64,000 nt of DNA from positions 404,829-468,828 of the forward strand of contig NZ_SHKP01000004.1 in the NCBI RefSeq assembly GCF_004217215.1, in the 5' to 3' direction. Positions 18,729 to 27,442 of the stretch are shown here, piece by piece. The notes beneath the pieces are model-generated. The model was not told the DNA's origin and searched no databases. It saw only the letters and a program-made list of their open reading frames with translations. This stretch comes from Rivibacter subsaxonicus (GTDB taxonomy: Bacteria; Pseudomonadota; Gammaproteobacteria; Burkholderiales; Burkholderiaceae_C). A program made the translations under genes and the position numbers. Position 1 is the stretch's first letter, and every line of letters begins with the position of its first letter.

Positions 18729-20918
18729 ATGAACCACATCGACTCCCCACGGCCGACCCGGCATCCGGTCGCCCACGCCGCGCGCGTGCTGCTGCTTGGC
18801 CTGGCCTGCGGCGCGGCTGCGCCACTGCTGCATGCGCAGACCGCCGCGCCGGTCGAGCCGACGACGCCCGAGGTGTCGCCCGCCACCACCTTGGAGCGGG
18901 TCGTCGTGACCGGCAGCGCCGAGACCGCGACCGGTCCGGTCAAGGGCTACACGCCCAAGCGTGCCGCCAGCGCCAGCAAGACCGACACGCCGCTGTCCGA
19001 GACGCCGCAGGCGGTGACGATCATCACGCGCGACCTGATCACCGACACCGGCGCCACCGGCCTGCAGGACGCGCTCAACTACGCCGCCGGCGTGCGCTCC
19101 GACGCCTACGGCCTGGACTCGCGCGGCGACTGGGCCAGGATCCGCGGCACCGATCCGAGCGAGTACCTCGACGGGCTGCAGAAGCACATCTCCGGCTACT
19201 ACACCAGCAACACCCGCACCGACCCGTACACGCTGGAGCGCATCGAGGTGCTGCGCGGCCCCTCGGGCATGCTGTTCGGCCAGGGCAGCACCGGTGGCCT
19301 GATCAACATGGTCAGCAAGCGGCCGCAGGCCGAGAGCCAGGGCGAGATCGGCCTGCAGTTCGGCAGCTTCAACCGGCGCCAGGTGCAGGGCGACTTCACC
19401 GGCGCGCTGACGGCCGACGGCCAGTGGCTCTATCGCATCGTCGGCGTCGGCCGCAAGAGCGATACCCAGGTCGACTACGTGCAGGACGACCGCGCGCTGA
19501 TCGCCCCCTCGCTGACCTGGCAGCCGAGCGCGGCAACCTCGCTGACGCTGCAGGCGCTGTGGCAGAAGGACAAGAGAGGCTCGACCTCGCAGTTCTTCCC
19601 GTGGTCGGGCACCGTTCTGCCCAACCCCAACGGCCGCATCCCGACCGAGCGCTTCATCGGCGAGCCGGGCGTCGACCACTACGACTCCGAGCGCAGCAGC
19701 TTCGGCTGGCTGTTCGAGCATCGCGTCAACGAGCAGTGGACCGTGCGCCAGAACCTGCGCTACTCGCAGAACGAGGTCGACTACGTCAGCTTCTATGGCG
19801 ACTCGTTCACCGACCCGGGCCAGTTCGTGATCGACCCGATCAACCAGCGCGTGCTCGGCCGCTTCGGCTGGTTCCAGAACAACAAGGTCAGGCAACTCTC
19901 CGCCGACCAGAACGTCGAGGCCAGGCTGCAGACAGGCGGCATCCAGCATCAACTGCTGTTCGGCGTGGATGTCTCGCGGGCGACCGAGGACACGCGCGGT
20001 GCCTCCGACTCCCCGCCGTACTACGGCGGCACAGTCCCCAACATCGACGTCTTCGACCCGGTCTACAGCGGCTACGTGGTGCCCGAACTCGCGCAGATGC
20101 CCAAGACGACGCTGAACCAGACCGGCATCTACCTGCAGGACCAGTTGCGCTTCGCGAGCAACTGGATCGGCGTGGCCGGGCTGCGCCACGACCGGGTCAC
20201 CAACAAGCTCGAAGGCACACCCGACGAGAAGAGCAGCGCCACCACCAAGCGCCTGGGCCTGCTCTACCAGGCGGCCGGCTGGTCGCCGTACGTGAGCTAC
20301 AGCGAGTCCTTCACGCCGGTCGGCGGCGTCAACTGCGCGGGCGAGCGCTTCGATCCGCAGCGCGGCAAGCAGTGGGAACTCGGCCTGAAGTACCTGCCCG
20401 ACGAGGCGCCGGTCGCGCTCGGTGCCGCCGTCTACGACCTGCGCGAGAAGAACCGGCTGGTGACCGACGACCTCAACCCGAACTGCTCCAACCAGACCGG
20501 CGAGACCAAGACCACCGGCGTCGAACTCGACGCCAAGGCGACGATCGCCAGCGTGCTCGACCTGATCGCCAACTACACCTACACCAACATCGACGTCGCG
20601 CTGGAGGGCCTGCCGCGGCACCAGGCCTCGCTCTGGACCAAGTACAGCTTCGCGCTCGGCTCGACCTCGGGCTTCTCGGCCGGCCTGGGCCTGCGCTGGG
20701 TCGATGCCTACAAGGATGGCGTCGCCGCCACCACGCCGACGGTGCCGGCGCACACGCTGGTCGACGCGCTGCTGGCCTGGGACAGCACGAACTGGCGGCT
20801 GGCGCTCAACGGCACCAACCTGGGCGACAAGGTCTACCTCGCCTCCTGCGGCGCGCGCGGCGACTGCTGGTGGGGTGCGCGTCGCAGCGTGACGATGACC
20901 GCGACCTACCGTTACTGA
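18729..20918 (+). CDS. TonB-dependent siderophore receptor
   Basis: A 729-residue outer-membrane receptor. The signal peptide ends near LLHAQ. A TonB-box-like LERVVVTGS is followed by a plug (TDTPLSETPQAVTIITRDLI, then RIEVLRGPSGMLFGQGSTGG). A 22-strand barrel follows, ending in the C-terminal aromatic signature TMTATYRY. LSETPQAVTIIT and the GQGSTGGLINM block are features of ferric-siderophore receptors of the FhuA/FoxA class; the actual ligand cannot be read. The ATG at 18729 starts the signal peptide. It is 208 bp after the small membrane gene, in a stretch with no recognisable gene or riboswitch. Confidence 0.95.
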   Translation: MNHIDSPRPTRHPVAHAARVLLLGLACGAAAPLLHAQTAAPVEPTTPEVSPATTLERVVVTGSAETATGPVKGYTPKRAASASKTDTPLSETPQAVTIITRDLITDTGATGLQDALNYAAGVRSDAYGLDSRGDWARIRGTDPSEYLDGLQKHISGYYTSNTRTDPYTLERIEVLRGPSGMLFGQGSTGGLINMVSKRPQAESQGEIGLQFGSFNRRQVQGDFTGALTADGQWLYRIVGVGRKSDTQVDYVQDDRALIAPSLTWQPSAATSLTLQALWQKDKRGSTSQFFPWSGTVLPNPNGRIPTERFIGEPGVDHYDSERSSFGWLFEHRVNEQWTVRQNLRYSQNEVDYVSFYGDSFTDPGQFVIDPINQRVLGRFGWFQNNKVRQLSADQNVEARLQTGGIQHQLLFGVDVSRATEDTRGASDSPPYYGGTVPNIDVFDPVYSGYVVPELAQMPKTTLNQTGIYLQDQLRFASNWIGVAGLRHDRVTNKLEGTPDEKSSATTKRLGLLYQAAGWSPYVSYSESFTPVGGVNCAGERFDPQRGKQWELGLKYLPDEAPVALGAAVYDLREKNRLVTDDLNPNCSNQTGETKTTGVELDAKATIASVLDLIANYTYTNIDVALEGLPRHQASLWTKYSFALGSTSGFSAGLGLRWVDAYKDGVAATTPTVPAHTLVDALLAWDSTNWRLALNGTNLGDKVYLASCGARGDCWWGARRSVTMTATYRY

Positions 20919-20986
20919 GCGACTGCCCGGCCACCGGCCGGGCGCGCCGTGTGCCGTCTTGAGGGTCTTTGAGCCGGGAGTGCGCG

Positions 20987-21316
20987 ATGAATGAGTACCG
21001 TGGATGGATGCCCTGCGAGGCCGAGGAGGAGTCGGTTGACGTTGCAAACGCGGACGTCGGCATCGAGGCCCTGGTGGCCGGCACCCTGGCGCTGATGACC
21101 GGCGTGGCCGAGCACGCGCCGGCCTCGCCGATGCGCTGCATGATGGCGCGCAAGGCGGCGGCCAACCTGCTGGCGCTGGCGCATCACCCGCAGACCTCGC
21201 AGGCGCTGGGCATGACGGTGCTCAAGTTGCGAGCGCACTGGCAGCGCATCGCCAGCGAGGTCGCCGAGCCGGCCTGCATGGCGGCCGGCCCCGGCGCATC
21301 GCGCTGGAAGCACTGA
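20987..21316 (+). CDS. conserved-looking hypothetical protein of the siderophore locus
   Basis: A 109-residue, mostly helical, cytoplasmic protein starting MNEYRGWMPCEAEEESVDV. It contains ALVAGTLALMTGVAEH and MRCMMARKAAANLLALAHHP segments, no signal peptide and no membrane helix. The ribosome site GGGAG is well placed before the ATG at 20987. It follows the receptor by 68 bp on the same strand. I do not recognise a function; similar short proteins next to siderophore receptors occur in related bacteria as far as I recall. Confidence 0.65.
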   Translation: MNEYRGWMPCEAEEESVDVANADVGIEALVAGTLALMTGVAEHAPASPMRCMMARKAAANLLALAHHPQTSQALGMTVLKLRAHWQRIASEVAEPACMAAGPGASRWKH

Positions 21317-21345
21317 GGCGCCAGGGGCGCCGGCGCACGATGCTG

Positions 21346-21376
21346 AACAAAAACGATTCGCATCCTCATCTAGAAT
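21346..21376 (+). promoter_or_regulatory. candidate Fur-regulated promoter of feoAB
   Basis: An AT-rich patch with AAAACGATTCGCATCCTCAT (21350-21369) resembles a Fur box on its right half. TAGAAT (21371-21376) follows as a -10 candidate. The A of the feoA ATG (21382) is only 6 bases beyond the -10, so transcription may begin at or next to the start codon. The same box-plus-TAGAAT layout is seen at 839-863 and 16953-16976. Confidence 0.5.
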
Positions 21377-21381
21377 GGGGA

Positions 21382-21657
21382 ATGGCTGAATCCACTCTCG
21401 ACGACGTGCCGCTGCACGTGCCGCACCAGGTCGCAGCCGTCGTCGCACCCGCGCATGCCCCCGACTGGGCCGAACGACTGGCCGAGATCGGCTTCCTGCC
21501 CGGCGAGAACGTCGCGGTGACGGCGCGCGGCGCCTTCGGCGGCGATCCGCTGGTGGTGCGGGTCGGGCTGTCGAGCTTTGCGCTGCGCCGCGCCGAGGCG
21601 GCGTGCGTGCACGTGAGCGCAGCCGAAGTCGGGCCGGCGGAAAGCGTCCGGGCATGA
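21382..21657 (+). CDS. feoA: ferrous iron transport protein FeoA
   Basis: A 91-residue SH3-like protein. AERLAEIGFLPGENVAV and the C-terminal FALRRAEAACVHV are the conserved FeoA core, preceded by an unusual 25-residue N-terminal extension. FeoA is a cytoplasmic partner of FeoB. The ATG at 21382 was preferred because the upstream in-frame start at 21340 lies within the promoter elements. No good Shine-Dalgarno sequence is visible, consistent with a leaderless mRNA. The stop overlaps the feoB start (ATGA). Confidence 0.9.
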   Translation: MAESTLDDVPLHVPHQVAAVVAPAHAPDWAERLAEIGFLPGENVAVTARGAFGGDPLVVRVGLSSFALRRAEAACVHVSAAEVGPAESVRA

Positions 21658-23558
21658 GCACCGCAAGCGTCGCGCCGCTGCGCTTTCACGCGGCCGCCGG
21701 TGCGCCGGTGGTGGCGCTGGTCGGCAACCCGAACTGCGGCAAGACCGCGCTCTTCAACCGCCTCACCGGCAGCCAGCAGAAGGTCGCCAACTACGCCGGC
21801 GTCACCGTCGAACGCAAGGAAGGCCGGTTCGTCACCCCCGCTGGCAAGCGGGTGCGCCTGCTCGACCTGCCGGGCGCCTACAGCCTGCATCCGCGCAGCA
21901 TTGACGAGCAGGTCACGGTCGACGTGCTGGCCGGCCGCGCCGATGGCGAGGCGCGGCCCGACCTGGTGGTCTGCGTGGTCGACGCCACCAACCTGCGGCG
22001 CAACCTGCGCCTGGTGCTGGCGGTCAAGCGCACCGGCCTGCCGCTGGTGGTGGCGCTGAACATGACCGACCTCGCCGAGCAGCGCGGCCTGCACATCGAC
22101 GCCGCCGCACTGGCGCAGGAACTCGGCGTGCCGGTGTTGCCGACGGTGGCCGTGCGCGGGCAGGGGGCCGCCGCGCTGGCCGCGGCGCTCGACGATCCGG
22201 CGGTCTGGCACCGGCCGCCCGCGGTGCACACCGGCGACGAAGCCATCGCCGACCCGGCCCACGATCACCAGACCGTGCGCGCGATCCTGCAGCGGCTGCA
22301 GATCGATACCTTGCTGCCGCACGCGCCGAGCGAGCGCGTCGATCGCGTGGTGCTGCACCCGGTGCTCGGCCCGGTGCTGCTGCTGACGGTGCTGTTCCTG
22401 ATCTTCCAGGCCGTGTTCGCCTGGGCCGAGTTGCCGATGCAGGCAATCGAGGCCGCCACCGCCGCGGTCGGCGAGTGGATTGGCGCGCTGCTGCCCGAGG
22501 GCATGCTGAGGAGCCTGCTGGTCGACGGCATCGTCGCCGGCGTCGGCGGCGTGCTGGTCTTCCTGCCGCAGATCCTGATCCTGTTCTTCTTCATCCTCGT
22601 GCTCGAGGAGTCGGGCTACCTGCCGCGCGCGGCCTTCCTGCTCGACCGGCTGATGGGCGGCGTCGGCCTCTCGGGCCGCAGCTTCATTCCGCTGCTGTCG
22701 AGCTTTGCCTGCGCGATCCCCGGCATCATGGCCGCGCGCACCATTCCCAACGCGCGCGACCGGCTGGTGACGATCATGATCGCGCCGCTGATGACCTGCT
22801 CGGCGCGGCTGCCGGTCTACGCGCTGCTGATCGGCGCCTTCATTCCGCGCCGCGAGGTGGCCGGCGGGCTCGAACTGCAGGGCCTGGTGCTGTTCGCGCT
22901 GTACGCGGCCGGCATCCTCAGCGCGCTGGCGGTGGCCTGGCTGCTCAAGCGCTTCACCGCCGCCGGCCAGCAGGTGCGGTCGCTGATGATGGAACTGCCC
23001 AACTACCACTGGCCGACGCTGCGCAACGTCGCGATCGGCCTGTGGCAGCGGGCGATGATCTTCATCAAGCGGGTCGGCGGCATCATCCTCGCGCTGACCG
23101 TGCTGCTGTGGTTCATGGCGACGTTCCCGGGCCCGCCGGCCGGCGCCACCGGGCCGGCCATCGAGTACAGCATCGCCGGCACGCTCGGCCGCTGGCTCGC
23201 GCTGATCTTCGAGCCGATCGGCTTCAACTGGCAGATCAGCATCGCGCTGGTGCCGGGCATGGCCGCGCGCGAGGTGGCGGTCAGCGCGCTCGGCACCGTC
23301 TACGCACTGTCGGCCACCGGCGACGACACCGCGCAGGCGCTGACCCCGCTGATTGCGCAGAGCTGGAGCATGGCGACCGCGTTCTCGCTGCTGGCCTGGT
23401 TCGTGTTCGCGCCGCAATGCCTGGCGACGCTGGCCACCGTCAAGCGCGAGACCGGCGGCTGGCGCTGGGTGATGGTGATGACGGTCTACCTGTTCGCGCT
23501 GGCCTACCTGGCGAGCTTCGTCACCTACAGGCTCGCGGTCGCGGCGGGGTGGGGATGA
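21654..23558 (+). CDS. feoB: ferrous iron permease FeoB
   Basis: A 634-residue Fe(II) transporter. The N-terminal G domain shows G1 GNPNCGKT, G2 GVTVERKEG, G3 DLPGAYSL and G4 NMTD within about residues 20-130. A short spacer and a membrane domain with two Gate segments and about eight helices follow (for example FIPLLSSFACAIPGIMAART). The protein is at the short end for FeoB, which commonly runs 650-780 residues. The start at 21654 is coupled to feoA. Iron control by Fur is inferred from the upstream box. Confidence 0.96.
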   Translation: MSTASVAPLRFHAAAGAPVVALVGNPNCGKTALFNRLTGSQQKVANYAGVTVERKEGRFVTPAGKRVRLLDLPGAYSLHPRSIDEQVTVDVLAGRADGEARPDLVVCVVDATNLRRNLRLVLAVKRTGLPLVVALNMTDLAEQRGLHIDAAALAQELGVPVLPTVAVRGQGAAALAAALDDPAVWHRPPAVHTGDEAIADPAHDHQTVRAILQRLQIDTLLPHAPSERVDRVVLHPVLGPVLLLTVLFLIFQAVFAWAELPMQAIEAATAAVGEWIGALLPEGMLRSLLVDGIVAGVGGVLVFLPQILILFFFILVLEESGYLPRAAFLLDRLMGGVGLSGRSFIPLLSSFACAIPGIMAARTIPNARDRLVTIMIAPLMTCSARLPVYALLIGAFIPRREVAGGLELQGLVLFALYAAGILSALAVAWLLKRFTAAGQQVRSLMMELPNYHWPTLRNVAIGLWQRAMIFIKRVGGIILALTVLLWFMATFPGPPAGATGPAIEYSIAGTLGRWLALIFEPIGFNWQISIALVPGMAAREVAVSALGTVYALSATGDDTAQALTPLIAQSWSMATAFSLLAWFVFAPQCLATLATVKRETGGWRWVMVMTVYLFALAYLASFVTYRLAVAAGWG

Positions 23559-23574
23559 GCATGGCGCCGGGCCG

Positions 23575-23634
23575 CCCCAAGCCATGCTCCGCCCCCTTGG
23601 GGGGCAGCGCAGCGGCGCAGCCGCAAGCTTGGGG
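23575..23634. repeat. GC-rich palindromic intergenic repeat (REP-like)
   Basis: Outer arms CCCCAAGC (23575-23582) and GCTTGGGG (23627-23634) enclose an inner palindrome CCCCCTTGGGGGG (23592-23604). The element fills the gap between feoB and the next gene. A GC-rich palindrome of different sequence but similar style lies between ureB and its upstream gene. Elements of this kind are common in Burkholderiales intergenic regions, as I recall. Confidence 0.45.
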
Positions 23635-23640
23635 GCAGCG

Positions 23641-23835
23641 ATGAGCGAATTGATGCTCGATCTGGTGGCCTACGCGATCGTCGCGGCCTGTGCGGTGCTC
23701 GCGTGGCGCAAGCTGCGGCCGCGCAAGGCCCGGGCCGAAGGCGATGCCTGCGGTGGTTGCAGCGGCTGCGGCGACGACAAGGCCTGCGCCAGCGAGGCGC
23801 TCAGCCCGCCACCAGCAGACCCTTCGTCTCGATGA
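23641..23835 (+). CDS. FeoB-associated Cys-rich membrane protein
   Basis: A 64-residue protein: an N-terminal membrane helix ([15 protein letters not shown], about residues 8-22), a basic stop-transfer segment (RKLRPRKAR), then a Cys cluster [13 protein letters not shown]. This is the layout of the FeoB-associated Cys-rich family that follows feoB in many bacteria. The family's role in Fe(II) transport is unclear. It overlaps the 3' end of the convergent ureG by 35 bp. It ends the feo operon. Confidence 0.82.
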   Translation: MSELMLDLVAYAIVAACAVLAWRKLRPRKARAEGDACGGCSGCGDDKACASEALSPPPADPSSR

Positions 23836-24460
23836 AGCGCACCACCTCGGCCAGCCCGGCGCGGGTTTTGAGGTTGGTCATCACATAGGGCTTGAGGCCC
23901 TTGGCGCCGGTGCGCATGCGCTGCGTATCGAGTTCCATCACCGCCAGGTCGGCACCCACGTAGGGCGCGAGGTCGGTCTTGTTGATGACGAACAGGTCGC
24001 TCTTGGTGATGCCGGGCCCGCCCTTGCGCGGGATCTTCTCGCCGGCGGCGACGTCGATCACGTAGATCGTCAGGTCGCTGAGCTCCGGGCTGAAGGTGGC
24101 CGCGAGGTTGTCGCCGCCGCTTTCGATGAAGACGATGTCGGCCTGCGGAAATTTCTCGAGCATGCGATCGACCGCCTCGAGGTTGATCGAGGCGTCCTCG
24201 CGGATCGCGGTGTGCGGACAGCCGCCGGTCTCGACGCCCATGATGCGTTCGGCCTCGAGCGCGCCGGAGACGGTGAGCAGGCGCTGGTCTTCCTTGGTGT
24301 AGATGTCGTTGGTGACGACCACCAGGTCCCAGCGCTCGCGCATGGTCTTGCAGAGCATCTCGACCAGCGTCGTCTTGCCCGAGCCGACCGGCCCGCCGAC
24401 GCCCACGCGCAGCGGCGGCAGCTTCTTGGTTCGTCCGGCGATGTGGTGCAGTGGGCTCAT
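23801..24460 (-). CDS. ureG: urease accessory GTPase UreG
   Basis: A 219-residue SIMIBI GTPase. The P-loop [10 protein letters not shown] is near residue 22. Further motifs are [10 protein letters not shown], the CPH metal-binding motif in [24 protein letters not shown] and [10 protein letters not shown]. UreG delivers Ni(II) to urease together with UreE, UreF and UreD, using GTP. It is separated from ureF by the dioxygenase-like gene, an unusual break in the ureEFG run. It is convergent with the feo operon. Confidence 0.97.
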   Translation of the reverse strand: MSPLHHIAGRTKKLPPLRVGVGGPVGSGKTTLVEMLCKTMRERWDLVVVTNDIYTKEDQRLLTVSGALEAERIMGVETGGCPHTAIREDASINLEAVDRMLEKFPQADIVFIESGGDNLAATFSPELSDLTIYVIDVAAGEKIPRKGGPGITKSDLFVINKTDLAPYVGADLAVMELDTQRMRTGAKGLKPYVMTNLKTRAGLAEVVRFIETKGLLVAG

Positions 24461-24503
24461 GCGCCGGATGATGCAACAACCGTGCGCAGTGGCATGGTTG
24501 CTC

Positions 24504-25364
24504 TCAGGCCGACAGCCCCACCATCAGTGTCGCGACATAGCCATCGGTCACGTTGCCGCTGACGCTGCTCATCTGCAGCGTGGTGCCGTCGCTGAACACG
24601 TTGTCGCTGGCAAAGCTGATGCGGGCCAGGTTGGCGACGCTCGTGCCGTAGCCGCTGGTGGCGTAGACCTCGTTGCAGGCCGCCAGCGGAAAGGTCAGCT
24701 GCGAGGTGCGCAGGCGCTTCGAGAAGCTGGTGGCGCTGTTGATACTCCGGTAGATCTCGAAGTGCACATGCGGCATGCGGCCGTCGTAGCAGCCGGGGAA
24801 GATGCTGCCGAAGCTGGCGATGCCGTCGCTGTCGGTGGCCTGCAGGCCGCGCAGGTAGTTCTGGTCGGTGACGCCGCTCGAGTACATCGAGTAGCGGCCC
24901 TCGCGGTCGCAATGCCAGAGGTAGATCGCGTAGCCGGCGAGCGAGGCGCAGCCGGCGGCGGTGTTGACCAGTTGCAGCTTCAGCGTCAGCGGCACGCCGC
25001 CCGCGGTGCCGCTGGTGCCGGCGATGCTCGAGCGGATGTCGCTGCGCACGATGCCCGAGAGCATCAGCGCGTTGGCGACGCCGGCGCTGGTGCTGTTGGA
25101 GCCGTCGCCGGGGTAGGGGCCGGCGGTTTCCTCGGGGATCAGCGCGCAACTGCCCGAGCTGCTGCCCGACGACGAGGAGCCGCTACCGCTGCTGCTGGAC
25201 GAAGTGGCCGCGAGGGCCTCGTCGTCACCGCCGCCACAGCCGAGCAGCGGCAGCACGCCGACGGCGCCGAGTCCGCCGAGCCCGGCCATCCAGCGCAGCG
25301 CGCGACGCCGCTCGGCCTGGCGCGCCAGGGTCTGAAGATCGTGGGGGAGTCCGTGTTCGTCCAT
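24504..25364 (-). CDS. exported intradiol ring-cleavage dioxygenase-like lipoprotein
   Basis: A 286-residue protein. The N-terminus has [14 protein letters not shown] (twin-Arg-like) and lipobox LLGC near residues 40-43, then a 20-residue Ser/Gly linker. The catalytic domain (about 73-286) begins [13 protein letters not shown] and keeps the iron ligands of protocatechuate/catechol intradiol dioxygenases: Tyr in GRYSMYS, Tyr in PGCYDGR and two His in HVHFE. It would be an Fe(III) enzyme anchored outside the cytoplasm, substrate unknown. It sits between ureF and ureG with a 95-bp gap to ureF, so it looks like an insertion into the urease accessory genes. Confidence 0.8.
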   Translation of the reverse strand: MDEHGLPHDLQTLARQAERRRALRWMAGLGGLGAVGVLPLLGCGGGDDEALAATSSSSSGSGSSSSGSSSGSCALIPEETAGPYPGDGSNSTSAGVANALMLSGIVRSDIRSSIAGTSGTAGGVPLTLKLQLVNTAAGCASLAGYAIYLWHCDREGRYSMYSSGVTDQNYLRGLQATDSDGIASFGSIFPGCYDGRMPHVHFEIYRSINSATSFSKRLRTSQLTFPLAACNEVYATSGYGTSVANLARISFASDNVFSDGTTLQMSSVSGNVTDGYVATLMVGLSA

Positions 25365-25460
25365 GCGCCGCAGTCTGGGCGAGGAACGTTGCGGGCAGGT
25401 TGCTCGGTTGTGCGCTCGTGTGACGCGCGGCTGTCACGTCGCTGTCTGCGTTCGCCTTGT

Positions 25461-26132
25461 TCAGGAGCGGAACAGTCGCGAGTACTGGTGCTCATGGCGC
25501 GCGCTCAGCAGCGCGAGCCCGGGCAGGAAGGCCTGGCGCTCGGTGGCCGGCAAGGCCAGCGCGTGCTCGACCGCGGCCGGGATCTCCTGTGCGAGTGCCG
25601 CCAGGATGCGCTGGCCGGCGCTCTGGCCGAGCGGCACCGCGCGCACCGCGGCCTGCACCGCGTTCTCGGCCCAGCCGAAGGCAAAGGCCTGCAGCGCCTC
25701 GTGCGTCGTGGCCGGGCTCGATGCGGCACCCAGCGCCCAGGCGATCGGCCAGCAGGGAGGTTGCAGGGTCGCCAGCGTGGCCAGGGCCGACGCGGGGGTC
25801 TCGCGCTGGCGCAGCCAGTCGCTCATCGAGCGGCCCATCTGCTCGGTCTGCTGGCGCAGTTCGGCGCTCTCGCGCGTCGCGAGCCACCAGCGGTTGAGCG
25901 CCTGCAACGCGGCCGCATCTTCGGCACGCCAGGCGTCGATGGCCTGCGCCAGCAGCGGCAGCTCGCTGCTGGCCAGGCCGAGCAGCAACTGGTCGACGAG
26001 CCAGTCGCGGGCCTGCGACTCGTCGCTGACGAGGCCATGCTCGACCGCGGCCTCCAGCCCTTCCGAATAGCTGAAGCCGCCTACCGGCAGAACCGGCGAG
26101 GCGAGCCAGAGCAGCGGGATCAGCGCCGACAT
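25461..26132 (-). CDS. ureF: urease accessory protein UreF
   Basis: A 223-residue, largely helical protein. The N-terminus [29 protein letters not shown] is the UreF signature, and the C-terminus ends in the conserved [11 protein letters not shown]. UreF acts with UreD as a chaperone that allows Ni(II) and CO2 into the apo-urease and regulates UreG. It starts 12 bp after ureE, so ureE-ureF are one transcript. Confidence 0.96.
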   Translation of the reverse strand: MSALIPLLWLASPVLPVGGFSYSEGLEAAVEHGLVSDESQARDWLVDQLLLGLASSELPLLAQAIDAWRAEDAAALQALNRWWLATRESAELRQQTEQMGRSMSDWLRQRETPASALATLATLQPPCWPIAWALGAASSPATTHEALQAFAFGWAENAVQAAVRAVPLGQSAGQRILAALAQEIPAAVEHALALPATERQAFLPGLALLSARHEHQYSRLFRS

Positions 26133-26144
26133 CGCACGCGCAGG

Positions 26145-26756
26145 CTAGTGCTTGCAGCCCGGGCCATGCACATGCGGCTTGTCCGCCGGCTTCACCGCCA
26201 CGCCGATCGGCTTGCCGCGGGCAGGAGCCGCGGGTGCGTGCGCGTCGTGGTCGTGGCTGTGCTCGTGCGCATGCCCGGCTGCATGTGCGTGCCCATGCCC
26301 GCCCTCGGCGTAGGCGCCGGCCTCGGGCTCGAAGGCACTCGCTTCCTCGCCGACGATCAGGTGCATCGCGCGCAGCATCTCGGCCAGCACATGGTCGGGC
26401 TCGAGCTTCAGGTGCTCGGGCTGCAGTTCCAGTGCCACGTGGCGGTTGCCGAGGTGGTAGGCCGCGCGCAGCAGGTCGAAGGGGCTGCCGTGCTCGGCGC
26501 AGGCGCGCACCACCAGCACCTTCTGCGGGGCCGCGATCACGCGCAGCAGCGAGCCGTCCTCGGCCACCAGCACGTCGCCGCCGCGCACCACGCTGCCGCG
26601 CGGCAGGAAGATGCCGAGCCGGCGGCCTTGCGAATCGGTGGCCTCGAAGCGGCTCTTCTGGCGCGTGTCCCAGTCGAGCTCGATGGTCGCGGCGCGCTTG
26701 AGCAGCACCGGCGCGAGGCCGCGCCCCTGCGCGATGAGCTTGTTGACGGTGATCAT
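26145..26756 (-). CDS. ureE: urease accessory nickel metallochaperone UreE
   Basis: A 203-residue protein: N-terminal peptide-binding domain with DTRQKSRF and RGSVVRGGDVLVAEDG, a metal-binding domain with AYHLGNRHVALEL (the conserved His at the dimer interface), and a His-rich tail from about residue 153 containing GHGHAHAAGHAHEHSHDHDAH. The tail stores several Ni(II) ions. The length exceeds tail-less UreE proteins by about 45 residues. It begins the ureE-ureF transcript and is divergent from the AbrB-Doc pair, with 70 bp between starts. Confidence 0.95.
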   Translation of the reverse strand: MITVNKLIAQGRGLAPVLLKRAATIELDWDTRQKSRFEATDSQGRRLGIFLPRGSVVRGGDVLVAEDGSLLRVIAAPQKVLVVRACAEHGSPFDLLRAAYHLGNRHVALELQPEHLKLEPDHVLAEMLRAMHLIVGEEASAFEPEAGAYAEGGHGHAHAAGHAHEHSHDHDAHAPAAPARGKPIGVAVKPADKPHVHGPGCKH

Positions 26757-26793
26757 GGCGATGCGGCTTGCGGGCAGTGCGGATGCGATTTAG

Positions 26794-26814
26794 TATAACG
26801 AACGTTATAACGTT
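26794..26814 (+). promoter_or_regulatory. overlapping palindromes, probable autoregulatory operator of the AbrB-Doc pair
   Basis: TATAACGAACGTTATA (26794-26809) has perfect 7-bp arms around AA. The perfect palindrome AACGTTATAACGTT (26801-26814) overlaps it. The region also supplies TATAAC/TATAAT-like -10 sequence. AGGAG (26816-26820) follows directly as the ribosome site. Type II antitoxins of the AbrB fold usually bind palindromes in their own promoter, which is the inference here. Confidence 0.6.
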
Positions 26815-26826
26815 GCAGGAGTTTCC

Positions 26827-27051
26827 ATGACCGCACTCAAGCTCACCCAGATCGGCAACTCGGTCGGTGTGATCCTGCCGAAGGAAGTGCTGGCGCGACT
26901 GAAGCTGGAGAAGGGCGACACGGTGTTCGTCACCGATGCGGCCAACGGCGTGATGCTGACGCCGTATGACCCGGAACTCGAAGCGCAACTCAAGGCCGGC
27001 CGCGAGTTCATGCGCGAGTTTCGCGACACCTTCCACCAACTTGCCAAATGA
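26827..27051 (+). CDS. AbrB/MazE-fold antitoxin
   Basis: A 74-residue protein. The N-terminal half (KLTQIGNSVGVILPKEVLAR, residues 5-24) is the swapped-hairpin AbrB DNA-binding fold, followed by LKLEKGDTVFV. The C-terminal half, rich in Glu and Phe (REFMREFRDTF), would bind and neutralise the toxin. The stop overlaps the toxin start (ATGA). It is expected to repress its own promoter through the palindromes just upstream. Confidence 0.88.
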   Translation: MTALKLTQIGNSVGVILPKEVLARLKLEKGDTVFVTDAANGVMLTPYDPELEAQLKAGREFMREFRDTFHQLAK

Positions 27052-27437
27052 GTGGCGCCTGGCGCTGGATTGACCGGCGCGCGCTCGAGCTGTTGCACGA
27101 CGAGAGCATCGCAGAGCATGGCGGTGCTGCCGGCGTGCGCGACGAGGGCCTGTTCGAATCGGCGCTGGCGCGACCGCTGAACTTGGCGGCCTACGGAGAC
27201 CCGGATCTTGCCGAACTCGCGGCCGCTTACGGCGTGGGCCTTGCCAAGAATCACGCCTTCGTCGACGGCAACAAGCGAGTGGCCTTTCTGGCAGTCGGTC
27301 TGTTCCTCGCCATCAACGGCCATCGCCTGGTCGCCAGCCAGGCCGAAGCGACGCTCACCATGCTCGCCGTCGCCGCGGGCTCGCTCGACGAGCCGGCCTT
27401 CGCGCAGTGGCTGCGCGAGCACAGCGCGCGTCGCTGA
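27048..27437 (+). CDS. Doc-type toxin (Fic/Doc family)
   Basis: A 129-residue protein with the Fic/Doc core motif HAFVDGNKRVA (about residues 67-77). ALELLHDESIAEHGG at the N-terminus and ESALARPLNLAAY are typical of Doc. Doc from phage P1 phosphorylates EF-Tu and stops translation. The pairing is with an AbrB-type antitoxin instead of Phd. It lies inside the urease region between ureE and ureC, on the opposite strand. Confidence 0.88.
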   Translation: MSGAWRWIDRRALELLHDESIAEHGGAAGVRDEGLFESALARPLNLAAYGDPDLAELAAAYGVGLAKNHAFVDGNKRVAFLAVGLFLAINGHRLVASQAEATLTMLAVAAGSLDEPAFAQWLREHSARR

Positions 27438-27442
27438 GCGCC

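Noticed and set aside
18495-21047. An 850-codon minus-strand ORF opposite the TonB receptor
   Set aside because: No signal peptide, domain or ribosome site; it mirrors the receptor's codon bias on the other strand.
21366-23585. A 739-codon minus-strand ORF opposite feoAB
   Set aside because: The composition is Gln/Arg/His-rich without motifs, while the plus strand encodes unmistakable FeoA and FeoB.
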